DNA of 64,000 nucleotides from Anagrus nilaparvatae (lineage: Eukaryota > Arthropoda > Insecta > Hymenoptera > Mymaridae): assembly GCA_022575985.1 (NCBI GenBank), contig JAKSXM010000147.1:20618001-20682000 (forward strand). Reading direction: 5' to 3'. How positions within the stretch are numbered: the stretch's first letter is position 1; every line of letters begins with the position of its first letter. Below the pieces are notes generated by a model. The model saw only the letters and a program-made list of their open reading frames with translations. It made no database searches and had not been told where the DNA came from. The translations under genes were made by a program, and so were the position numbers. Positions 43,600 through 54,374 of the stretch are shown here, in pieces.

Positions 43600-44990
43600 C
43601 ACTAGCAAAAGTTGGAGGGAGGGCTCCGCCCCCCCTGTGTTGCACTTACTTCTGTTTGTGTTGCTTCAAAAAATCATTTTTCACTGCAAATTTATTATTA
43701 TGCAACGTTCAGATTTTTCAGATGAGGCTCAGTCAAAAAATTATATGTTCTGGTTCGGCGGTTCTTGAGTCATTTGGGCACAAACAGACAGACAGACATA
43801 TAAATTTTCAAATATGTATAGTATATAGTATATAGTATTAAGATATGTAAATATAGATGGTTCTAGAATTGACTGAATCATATTTTTCAGATATTTCACT
43901 TTTTTAACAAAATTTTCAAAAAATTTAATTTTTCCCAAAAATAGTAAAAATTTTTTTATTTTAACTTTATTTTAACACCGGTTTTATGTAATTTCTTTCA
44001 TTTTTTCGAGCCTCATGATGAAACACATAGACGCACAGGCACATAAATAAATTATTAAAAATACCATAAATAAAACAATGAAAAAAATATTTTTAACCAG
44101 CTTCAGAAATATTTTATAAAATTTTAAAGATACCACCATTTTGATTAAAAATTTAGGAGAATACGTAAAAATTGGTGCTGAATCGAATAGTACAAACTTG
44201 TGACAATAAAATTTGTCGATAGTCTCGAGATATTTTAATTTTTTCCAAAATTTTAAATCTAATTCTAATTGTAATCCTAGATTAAATTTAAAAATAGATA
44301 AGTACAAAAAAATTATTTTATTATTATTATTTTTTTTATGTGGGTCAACTACCTAATTTTAAATAGATTAAATCAATTCTAATATCAATTTAAATTTCAA
44401 TAAAATATAATATAAAAAAATTTTTTTTTTGAAAGCACAAGAACCACTTTAATTATCAAAAATTTTTCAAAATATTAATTTAATGTTAGAATAAAGAATG
44501 ATAAGAGAATTTAAAAAATACTAGTACTAATAACTCAATTTATTTAAAAAATGTCAATCTAAAAATTGTTGTTTTATTAAGCTAATATTTCAAGAAAATC
44601 TAAATTATTAAAATTCGCTGAAAAAATATCAATTACTAATTAATTAAATGGCTATAATATAATTAAAAAACTATAAGAAATTATTAAATTAACGGGTGCT
44701 CAAAAAACGCAACTTATGTGTTTTAAAGAAAAGTGCACAAAATGGACGCCGCGATGCACGCCTGGAAAGAGATCAAGGTGTAGCTGTAATGGGAAAAATT
44801 AAAGGGAGATAGAAAATGAAATTTATAATTTTTTTTTTTTTAACAAAAAGAAACTAACTTTATGTTTTCACAAATGCAAAAAAATCAATTTTAAATATAT
44901 AAATATAATACATATATATATGTGTGTATATTAAATTAAAAAATTAAAACTAAAATTAAATTAAAATTAACAATAAAAATCGAGAGGGAC
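43600..44990. other. Non-coding stretch
   Basis: Includes a GC-rich patch at about 43615-43660 (gaggg..ctccgcccccc) and an element-like tail 'cacaaacagacagacagaca' at about 43777. The rest is AT-rich with no recognisable gene. The ORF at 43984-44307 shows no domain. Confidence 0.45.
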
Positions 44991-45039
44991 GACGCCGTCT
45001 CTCGTCTCTCGCCGCGCTTGAGAAAAAACTCAAGAATTA

Positions 45040-45089
45040 AAAAAGAGAGAGAGAGAGAGAGAGATGATGCAAATTAAAGATTTTTTAAA

Positions 45090-45118
<29 letters not shown>
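45040..45118. repeat. (GA)n and (ATT)n microsatellites
   Basis: (ga)n at about 45043-45064 and (att)n at about 45090-45118, preceded by a GC-richer tract 'gacgccgtctctcgtctctc' near 44990. Confidence 0.8.
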
Positions 45119-45121
<3 letters not shown>

Positions 45122-45252
45122 AAATTAATTAATTAAATTTAAATTAGAAATAAAAGCGTGGGCACGCCCGCTCAAACACACACTTAACTCAAGTTTCTTT
45201 TAACGGTATAGCAATTTCCCGGGTTTAGGCACCAATTTGTAACTAAATATTA

Positions 45253-45343
45253 TTAACACATTCGCTGCGGCATGGGCGAAATGCGCCCATGATCCCATGT
45301 ATTTTAAATGGAGTCACGTGACCTGACGCAGCGAATGCGTTAA
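45253..45343. mobile_element. piggyBac-like MITE, 91 bp including TTAA
   Basis: The ends are inverted and nearly perfect: TTAACACATTCGCTGCG at the left and CGCAGCGAATGCGTTAA at the right, so both ends are TTAA, the piggyBac target. No room for a gene. Superfamily inferred from TTAA and the inverted ends. Confidence 0.6.
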
Positions 45344-45419
45344 TAAACAAAAAGAGGAAGGAAAATGGGAATTATGGCTAAATTTTGCGTATTAAAAAAT
45401 CGCAAATATTAGCAAAATT

Positions 45420-48205
45420 TGCTCATAATTTCTATTAATGACCTATAGACTGCCAAGAAAAAAAACGTTTTTTTGACTTTTTAAGCTCCTCAAGCGTTTT
45501 TGGGTGGCATTTTATGAAAAAAAAAGTTCTAAGCCGTATCCAAAAATATTTAGTCGTTGAACAGCGCTCAAGCAATTTCGATTTTTAAAAAATTGCTCAG
45601 GATCGTCGGGCTGGTGTAAAGCTGCTAAATTCAAAAGACAAATATTGTAGCTTGAATTTCCAAATTTAGCATTTTTTTGAGATAAATGACTGTGAAACGT
45701 ACAGAGAATTTTACTGAAACTCTAGAAAGGTACATTATCATATTTTTATGTTTTTTTAACCAGCGCAGAATTACTTGCTTAGATTTTTTTTTAAGGTTGC
45801 TTGTTCAGTTCTATGTTACGACAATCTCATAAAATAGTTTCCCATAATCTTAAAATTCAATTAAAATATTTTCAATTCGGCTCATTCTGTTGTATAAAAT
45901 ACATCTTATGATCCCCGTAAACTACGATTTTTTATCACTGATCTTCATATCGCTATAAACAATAAACCCAATTCTCATTTTTGGCAAAAAATGACTAATT
46001 TTTAAATTGCAGCCAATAGTGCAATTTTCATTAAAAGTAGGTCTTATACGGCTCAACAATTTTGTATAAACTTTAAGTTTCCACACGGAGAAAAATAACT
46101 GTTAAAAATAATCAAAATTGCTGGTTATGTTTACATTATAAAGTTTTGTTATTTTCTGTTCAAATATTTTGTAAATATAACCATGTTTATAGTTAGAATT
46201 ACAATATTCTGACTTCATATTTGTAAATTTTACACATTTTTTTTGTATTTAAAACTAACCCCGTTTTACTAAAATTAACCTTGAAAAATATACAAAATAT
46301 TTTTCTCCGTGCAAAAAGTTTTGCTTGTTTCTTTTCAATATTTCGTTTAACACATATGATAACTTAAAGACAGATTCTCAATTTTAGGTTTCAAAAAAAA
46401 AATCATACTTTATCACTAAATTTGTAAAACCATGTGTCGGAAATATCTAAAGCTAAAAGGACAAGTAAGAATTTTTCGGAAACTTGTAACTTACAAAAAA
46501 TTTTTGAGTCAAATAAAACTGAATTTTATCAACAATAAAAATTTCAGCATTAATTTAAAAATTGGTCCGTTTGGGGCGAAAATGGGCATTTGGTTTATTA
46601 ACTATTACGATGAAAGAATCGATGATGAAAAATTATGGATTAGGGGGATTAAAAGGTTTGCTTTATACAAAAAAATTATACGAAACGGAAGTATTTGGGT
46701 TAAATTTCAAAATGACAGCGTTATTTGGAAAACTACCTAAAAACCCTATTTTATGACATTTTTGTAACATTGAAATAAAAAAGTATCTTTAAAAATAATC
46801 TCAGCAAGTAAATCTGCGCTAGTTAAAAAAACACAAAAATATCATAATTTACTTTTCTAGAGTTTAAAAAAAATTTTATATACGTTTGACAGCTATTTAA
46901 CTAAAAAAAATGCAGAAAATAAATGCTTAATTTGGAATTTTTATCTACAATATTTTGCCCATAACTCTGAATCTATTAGAAATAAATAAAAATAACCAAT
47001 TTCATCTTTTTTGGTAATCCAAAAAACATACAGAATGCCCTTTTAAAATAATTTTTAAACCTTTATTAGTTCGCAGCAAGTTTTTGACGCCAAAAAATGT
47101 ATAATTTTTGGTATTTTAATCATTGAAATAGGCCCATCACTTTTTTTCTTAAAAAAATAATTTAAAATAAATGATTCCATCATGGACCAAAAAAACTACG
47201 AATTCCTTTCGAAAGAGCAACTCGGAATGTTAGGGGAAATTCTGTACCAGAATGATATCTAAAAAGCCTTTTACAGATTGTTTATACATAAATAAATAAT
47301 ACGTTGTCCGTTGGGATTTTGCCTCCAGCTGCACTTCATGGAGCAGGGGGGGAAAAACGTGTTTTTTTTCGCTTTTTTTTCAAAAATCTGTCAAAAATTC
47401 ATATTTCTGATTCCTTAGTACCAAAATAGGTCGTAAAATTCGTCTTCGATACTTATTTCATATACAAAAGTCAAAAAATTATTTTGCCCACTTTAAGAAC
47501 CCTTAACGCCATCCTAAACCCAAGTGTGTCGGTAAAAATTTCTTAAATGTCGGCTTTCTTTTTTAAGCTGCAGAAAAAACAAAAAAAATATTTTAAGCTA
47601 TAACGAATGATTTTTTTTAGTGAATGAATCAATATGAAGCCACAAATTTTATTATAAATGGATTGGCGACGTTTTTCAAAATGAACTCCGATGCCTTACC
47701 GATGCAATGTTAAAAACATAGGGGTTTAGGATGGCGTTAAATTAAAAAATACTGAAGACTAAAGTTAAAAATTTTACTTTAAATTATTAAATTATTAATT
47801 CAATTGTTTTTCTATATCAAAAATTACTTCTCTGGAAAATTTATATGTTTTTTATCTACTAAAGCCCTTCAAAATGAGCATGGTTAGAGCAAATTTGAGC
47901 CGCGGAAACCATCAAAATTTCAAAATATGGGATTTTTTTGAAATTAACAAGGGGATCGTCAATTGTTTGGGAATACGATTTGCTTCCAACTTTCAAAACA
48001 GGTTGTGGTAGTTGAGAAAACATCCTTCATACCCTCAGTTTATCTAAATGGGCCTCCTGGTCCTAGAAATTAGACTCTATAGCAGAATTATACGCTGTTT
48101 AAGATAGGACTTATTAGGCTATCTTTTAAATAGCGCTGTTACCTTGCAATTAAACGAAATACCTTCCGGTTAGTCTCATTTTATTGGAGTATTTATCACC
48201 TTTTG
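45420..48205. mobile_element. Foldback family F copy 3, long palindromic non-coding element
   Basis: Left arm about 45710-46060, right arm about 46550-46870 ('aactctagaaaggtacatta' and inverse). Further colinear blocks at 46900-47190, 47280-47395 and 47980-48130 match copy 2 or the far end of this copy at 52660-52760. The ORFs at 46432-46756 are shadows. The copy is interrupted at 48208 by another element and resumes at about 52465. Confidence 0.6.
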
Positions 48206-48385
48206 AGCCTATCCGGGAAAAAATCAATCATGCATCCCCATATATGACCATATATTAATATCTTCATACGTGGCGATACATGGCCATATATCGATTATGT
48301 CCCTGTATGACTGTATACTCCCATGTATGATAATACATGACAATATATAAGTTATTTTTAATTTATCAAAAAAAAAAAAAAAAAT

Positions 48386-48417
48386 ACCGGGATTTGAACC
48401 CGTGCCGCCGCCGCCAT
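48386..48417 (-). other. tRNA T-arm/B-box fragment with Pol III-type T-run
   Basis: Read on the minus strand: CACGGGTTCAAATCCCGGTA followed by a run of about 17 T. This is the T-arm of a tRNA or tRNA-derived repeat. A (GCC)n-like stretch replaces the upstream part, so no full tRNA is present. Confidence 0.45.
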
Positions 48418-48887
48418 AAGCAATTTTTCATTTCATTTTAAATTTCAGCATTTTATTTTCAATAATACATGATATACATAATTTGGTAAATGTGACAACT
48501 GAGATCAAATAATACATAGTGATAAAAAAACTATAAATAAGAAAATAACACTAATGTCCAAAATTATAAAAAAATATATGGATGTTGCAAACATCACTCA
48601 TATTTTAATCAGATTTTTAATATACAATAACAGATTAATATTAACTAGCGTTTTTATGTAAGTTCAAAAATTCATAAGAATTTAATTAAAATCATCTCAT
48701 TTAATTATTTAATAAATCTAGCACTAAAAAAAGAATTAATTTAAAATATAAATATAATAAATTTATAATAACCAAAACGGTTATTTTGATATAGATTGAT
48801 GTTAAGAAAAATGTAAAAAAATAATATCACAGCACTAACAAATAATAATTAATCACAAAACTTTACAGTCACTTATGTCTTTATAAA

Positions 48888-49695
48888 TTTTTATTTTTTT
48901 CTTGTTCTTGCACGTATTTCTTCAATATTTATGTTATCATCTAACCACCAATAAGCAGAGATGTTAAGCCTATCTTTCATGATTTCACTTTTCATAGAAA
49001 TTGCTTGACTGTAAACTAATTTTGGCGGTGTATTAGAATTATTAAGATTAGGATGTAATAATCTCTTATCTCTCTGATGTCTACTTAAATGATAAATTAA
49101 TGGAATTCCCATAACGTCTTGAATAATTGCTGATTTATCCAAATAAATAAAACAAGCAGGGGTAACATAGCCCATGGTGCATTGATTTATAACATCTTCA
49201 TTTGTTAATTCGAAATGATTTATGAGGTCATCATGCTCAATAGATATTATATTTGAAAAATATCCTCTTATTAAGTGAATAATAAATAGATCAATCCTTA
49301 GAAAACTTACATTATCATATAAATATTGATTTGAGTAATATTTTTCAAAATTTGACTCTGGAGATCTATATTTATTCAGACAGGCTCTAATTCAAGACCT
49401 TTCAAATCTTTTAAAATGCTCCATGCTACTGGCACTGATGTTAAACCATATAGGTGTAGCGTATGTTATAATGGGTCGTACTAACATCTGTTAGCAGAGT
49501 AAGTTAGCATCTTTACTCAATATAGATGAATGAAACAACTTTGCGTTCATCTGTAAAACTCTTCTTGCTTTGCCTAGTTGTTTTGATGGATGAGTATGCA
49601 TCCTAAGCATATCATCTAGGTATACACCTAAGTATTTAACCTCTCTTGTATGAGGTATCGTCACGTTGATAGCTTTATTAGGATCCCATATTTAG
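48888..49695 (-). pseudogene. LINE reverse transcriptase C-terminal remnant (I/Jockey type)
   Basis: Minus-strand reading: TREVKYLGVYLDDMLRMHTH (about 49640), a thumb-domain landmark, then KARRVLQMNAKLFHSS, VRPIITYATPIWFNIS, SMEHFKRFERS and RACLNKYRSP. The 94-codon frame 49175-48891 closes the protein (HQRDKRLLHPNLNN). This order is the region after the YADD motif in I- and Jockey-clade LINEs. At least three stops are present. The catalytic RT and the endonuclease are gone. Confidence 0.7.
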
Positions 49696-49975
49696 ATGGA
49701 AAATTTTTTATAAGCAAACACTTAGCTACCTGAGCTAAATTGCTATTTGAATATTTAATGTGATTTTTATATATTTATTCGTAATATTTTTTTTATAAAT
49801 TTTAATTATTTATTAAAAATAATTAATTTGTTGTTATCAACTATTTAAAATTTATTAAAATAAAAAAAAATTAAAATAATTAAAAAAAAGAAATAAATAT
49901 AATTATCAAAAATTAAATTTTTCATAGTTTTAAAACTAAAAATTGTGTTTTCTATATATTCTTTTTAAATGCATA

Positions 49976-50399
49976 CACTGTAAAAAGTAACTTTCTTAGA
50001 TTTACAAAAAAAAATTGAATTTTTTCAAAAAATTAGTAAATTTTCAAAAAATTTTCTAATTATTCGATAGAAATCGTAAATTTACTAAATTTAGTATAGT
50101 ATCGAAAAATTCGAGAATTCTCGATTTTTTTTGTGATTTTACGAAAAAAGTTGTAAATTCACAACTATTTTTCGTTAATTTACAATTATTTTTTGTAAAT
50201 TTTCGAAAAAAATTGTAAATTATCAATTTTTCTTGCGAATTCACAAAAAAATCGAGAATACTCGAATTTTTTGTTAATATTCTAAATTTAGTAAATATAC
50301 GATTTTTTTCGAATATTTACAAATTTTTTCGAAAATTTACTAATTTTTCGAAAATGTTCTAATTTTTTTGTTAATATAAGAAAGTTACTTTTTACAGTG
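49976..50399. mobile_element. MITE, 424 bp, 24-bp TIRs, TA target duplication
   Basis: Starts CACTGTAAAAAGTAACTTTC and ends with the inverse GAAAGTTACTTTTTACAGTG. TA dinucleotides flank both ends (49974-49975 and 50400-50401). The interior consists of imperfect 'aaatttacgaaaaaattgta'-like inverted microrepeats. TA duplication suggests a Tc1/mariner-type mover. Confidence 0.7.
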
Positions 50400-50401
50400 T
50401 A

Positions 50402-51360
50402 GGTATTTATAATTTTTTTACTTTTATATGTTATTAAAAATGCAACCTAATAAGTTTTATTAGTAAAAATCTATTTTCGGCAAAAAAATGAATTTATCTC
50501 AATATAACAAAAGAAGTAAGTTCTATTAAAAAAAAAAAACTAAAATAAATTTAAAATTTACTATTAGCGATAACAATTTACTAATTTACGCATTTTTTCA
50601 AAGCTTTTATATATTTGTTTCTTAAAAAACTTCATCAAAAAAGAGTTTCAATTTTTTAAGCCAGATTTTTTTTGAATATATATGTATATTTTATATTCCG
50701 CTGAAAATAAAAATATGTGTAAAACAAGAAATTTTTTCTCAGTCAGATTTTATTGGCTAGAAAGTTAGTTTAAGGTATGAAATTTAAGATATTTATGAAC
50801 TAGACGCACGAAATCTTTTTTTTTGTTGCTATTTTGGCCAAGAATAGAATTTTTCACGTTTTTAAATTTTTGTTCAGTTATAACCTATTTTAATCGATGG
50901 AATCATTTGAAAATGTTTAATGTGGATATTAAAAAAAGTCTCACAATTCAAATTAGTTCATTTTAGAGTCAATTTAAGCCTGAAAAAAGGCAAAAAATCA
51001 ATGAAAAAATAAAAATTTTAATATTTCATCAAAGTTAAAAATACCCAAGAAAACTGGTGGCTTCCTGATTAAGAATTAGTCCGGAAAAGTGAAAAATTTA
51101 AAATGGCCGACTGAAAATTAGCGCAAAATTCAAATAAAAAGATATATTTTTTTGCGTTTTCTTTACTTTAAACGTATTCATCTATTTTATACACAAGTAA
51201 TAGGTTAAAAAAAATTCACTTTATTCATTTTTAATCCCTTTCCTCCACCTCCTCTTGCCTTCACCGTTATCTTGGAGCTGTTAAAAATAAAAAAATCTTC
51301 ATAAATGCTTAAAATTGAAAACTGTGGAAAAACAAAAACTCCTGCGGATTTTCAGATCAT
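50402..51360. other. AT-rich non-coding stretch
   Basis: No open frame or repeat beyond local A/T runs. Confidence 0.45.
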
Positions 51361-51366
51361 CAAATA

Positions 51367-51610
51367 TTAAGCCCCATCTACAAAAGCCGCAAAATGGGGT
51401 TGCAAACGCAAACGTGAGCGCAACGCAATGCGCAAAAACCAATTTTGTCTACTGCGCTACTCGAAATACACAAAATTGCAACTGCAAGCGTAGCCGCAAC
51501 GTAATGCGCAGTGAGGCCCCATTTACAAAAGCCGTAAAAGGAGGTCGCAACTGCAATCGTGAGCGCAACGCAATGCACAGAAACGAATTTTGTCTCCTGC
51601 GCACGACTGA
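51367..51610. repeat. ~150-bp tandem duplication, GC-richer
   Basis: 'gccccatctacaaaagccgc' at 51370 and 'gccccatttacaaaagccgt' at 51520 begin two copies that share 'gtgagcgcaacgcaatg'. They include 'acgcaatgcgca'-like blocks. ORFs on both strands here (51315-51629 plus, 51378-51677 minus) overlap and neither has a domain, so I do not call a gene. Confidence 0.7.
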
Positions 51611-51639
51611 AAAAATCGTCCGAAATTAAAATAAATAAG

Positions 51640-52150
51640 TTGGTTTTGGGTTTTTTAAAACTTGAGAAAAAGTTCATTTTTTGAATTTTTTAGGAGGAAG
51701 GGGGGTGGTTACAAGGGGAACAAATGAAAATTTTTTTTTTTTACTCTATTACTTTTGTGGAGATAAATGGATAAAATAATTGTCATTTTTAAACGAATAA
51801 TTAAAAAAAAAAAAACATAAAAAATGGCCCTTTTTATTTGCATTTTGCCCTGATTTTTAGTCAGCCACTTTGAATTTTTCACTTTACCTGGCTAACTCAT
51901 GATCAAGAAGCACCCAGTACCCATTTTTTTATGGGTATTTTCCATTTTGTTAAATTATTAAAATTTTCATTTATTAATTGTTTTTCGTCATAGTGAGGCT
52001 AAGATTGAAGCCACTACAATGGCAGAATTTTAATAACGAGACTTTTTAATCTTATGGAGAAAAAATTTCAAAATTATGCAAAAAAATTTTAACAGACCCC
52101 AGACGAGTAGGATGCAGCCTAAAAACCTTATAACGCATGTACGCGCATAA
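51640..52150. other. AT-rich non-coding stretch
   Basis: No gene, RNA or ordered repeat recognised. Confidence 0.4.
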
Positions 52151-52464
52151 GCATATGCTTATTATCAATTTTGCCTTTTCTTTTCACTTGTACATGAAAA
52201 TGTGTTCTGATGCATGCTCATACATGGGTATGCATGGGGATATATTGAAAAAAAATTTTAAATCTTTTTTCTTATTCATGACCATACATGACCATACATG
52301 ACCATGTATGAAAATGCTTAATTATACACAATCATACAGAGACATAATCAATTCATAATGATACATCCCCATGTATGCCGATATATGGTCATGCATGGCA
52401 ACGTATAAATTTCATACATGGTCATAAATGAGGATATAGGATCGATTTTTTCCCGAGTAGTAAA

Positions 52465-53100
52465 CTGCATTATTTTATCAGTAATTCTCTTATCGTTATG
52501 GTCAGTAAACCAAATGAACATATTTGGCCAAAAATGACCAATTTTTAAATTGCTGCAAAAATTGTAATTTTTTACTTAAATGGATCTTATAGAACTCAAA
52601 ACTGGTGCAAGCTCCTAGTTCTTAAAAGTTTTTTACTTTTAAAAGATTTTTGAAAAAAAAGAGAAAAAAAACACGTTTCTGCCCCCTGCCCCATGATGTG
52701 CAGCTGGAGGCAAAATCCCAACTGGTAACGTATTATTTGTACACACAATTGTAGGCTACAGAAACGGGGTACATCCGTGTATGAAGGGTAAAGTGAGGAA
52801 ATCAAATATAAATCGATAAAATCGAGCCCGCTAAATATAAATTATTCATATTTACCGGTTGATTAAAATCTTGTACAAGTAGTTCGGAGGTCGACACCTC
52901 CCGGACTTATAATTTAAATAATTAGAAAAACGTCAAACTTGAATAAAAATGCAACGATGCAATATCCGGAAAATGCATCGTTGCTAAATGAATCAAAATT
53001 AGTAATGATAAGATTCGTTTGAATGTAAATATTGTAAATAATAGAATTAAGAGTAGAAGTAGGCATATTCATATTTTTAGAACATTCTAGATGTAAAATT
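52465..53100. repeat. Continuation of foldback family F copy 3, then non-coding
   Basis: 52470-52620 matches 29020-29130, and 52660-52760 is the inverse of 47280-47395 (shared 'gctggaggcaaaatcccaac'). From about 52780 no further similarity is seen, and no gene is present up to 53100. Confidence 0.55.
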
Positions 53101-53104
53101 CCTT

Positions 53105-53440
53105 ATTGTTTCTAAATAAGAAAAAAGCTTAATAATCTAAAAATATTTTATTGTCTCTATATTAGAAAAAAAAAAACTTAATAAATTAAAAATTTTTTCT
53201 TATTGTTTATATATTAGAAAAAAGCTTAATAATTTGAAATTTTTTTATTGTTTATATATTAGAAAAAAGCTTAATAATTTGAAAATTTTTTATTGTTTAT
53301 TTATCAGAAAAAAGCTTAATAAATTAAAAATTTCTTATTGTTTCTAAAATAGAAAAAAACTTACTAATTTAAAAATATTTTATTGCCTCTATAATTTAAA
53401 TAGTTCTTTTTGTTTATATATAAGAAAGAAGCTTAATGAA
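53105..53440. repeat. ~46-bp tandem repeat, about 6-7 copies
   Basis: The unit contains 'attagaaaaaagcttaataa' plus 'tttgaaaattttttattgtt', at about 53118, 53164, 53212, 53261, 53305, 53350 and a weaker one at 53420. Spacing varies from 44 to 49 bp. Confidence 0.75.
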
Positions 53441-53509
53441 ATCAAAATGTCAAAAAAGAAAACTCTTGCTGATACATTACTGGCGGTACGAGAGAATGCA
53501 AAATATATG

Positions 53510-54365
53510 GTTACGGAATTCAAATCATTGTCGGCTTGTTCAAGAATATCCAAAAATTCATCTCTTGTCTTGGTTCTTAGCGACCTTATTATTCTTCTGG
53601 TATCTTGATCAAAATGTGGTATAATCTGATTAATTATTTCTTCTTGATTGTCAGATATTTCCAAGTCCTCGGCGATGTTAAATAATTTGAGTGCGTATTC
53701 TACTGTAGTTTATTTTCCATTTACTGAGTTTGCACCCGAGTTGAAAATTATTCTTAAGCCATCTTTTATTGTTTAAAACTTTCATACTTATTGATGTTCT
53801 TTTCTACTAGATAAAACCAATTTTTTGCTCCTTTTTGTAAGCATTGGCTAATTTTAGTATTTTCCCCTTTGTTATCAGAGTAATTTTTGACGTATTTTTG
53901 CAAATCGACTAAGAATTTCAAAGGTTTCTCACCATAATCTCCTTTGAAAATAGGAGATTTCATTTAAATAATTGATGGTTTATTCCTTATTGGGGCTGAT
54001 GCATTGTTTTCATTATCTTTATTTAGATCCAGTTGATTGAACATTTCTTCGATCTTATCAATTTCTTGAGCTTTATCCTTAATGGTTTCAAACTCTTTTT
54101 CTAACTTCTTATAATCATCTGTAATTCTTTTTATACGATTGCTCATGGTTTCTATCTGAATATCGTAGTTTTCTTTTTTATTATCTAGTTGCTGTATTCT
54201 TGTTTCTTGACTATTTATTAATTTAATTCTTTCAATTAGTTCTTTTTCTACTTTAACTTGCTTTTCATCGAAAAGTGAAGAGGTGTTCGTTAATCCTTCA
54301 CTTAGGTCAGCAATCATTTTAACAATTATTTCCTTTTCATTTGGTTTATCACATTCAATATTCAT
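53510..54365 (-). pseudogene. Retrotransposon gag remnant
   Basis: On the minus strand the 133-codon piece at 54365-53964 is a Glu/Lys-rich coiled coil. It starts MNIECDKPNEKEII and has ERIKLINSQETRIQQLDNKK. After a stop, 53963-53766 has the gag capsid-like core: KSPIFKGDYGEKPLKFL, then CLQKGAKNWFYLVEKN and YESFK. A further piece (53664 to about 53515) reads ISDNQEEIINQIIPHF and ADNDLNSV. The 'P.F.G....P..FL' and 'L..GAA..W' boxes are typical of Ty3/Gypsy-type gag. No zinc knuckle or pol is adjacent on the downstream side (53440). The upstream side directly joins the satellite at 54375. Non-functional. Confidence 0.65.
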
Positions 54366-54374
54366 ATCAGGATA

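Larger units (their letters stand above)
48208..52460. mobile_element. 4.25-kb inverted-repeat-ended element with CATACATGACC-type subterminal repeats
   Basis: The left end 'cgggaaaaaatcaatcatgc' and right end 'ggatcgattttttcccg' are inverted. Both subterminal regions (48225-48360 and 52150-52440) are packed with short motifs such as 'catacatgaccatacatgac' and 'tatggccatatat'. It lies inside foldback copy 3, whose sequence resumes on the right. The internal content is other inserted elements (LINE remnant, MITE, tandem repeat). The superfamily is not determined. Confidence 0.55.

Noticed and set aside
42939..43835. Three open frames in the GGCCC repeat region
   Set aside because: They translate the short tandem repeat (PKRTTLAQK-like) on both strands; no domain.
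46432..46756. 102- and 64-codon plus-strand frames
   Set aside because: They lie in the arm of the non-coding foldback family, and corresponding copies elsewhere are not open.
51315..51677. Overlapping open frames of about 100 codons on both strands
   Set aside because: GC-richer 150-bp tandem duplication; both strands are open only because stops are scarce there.
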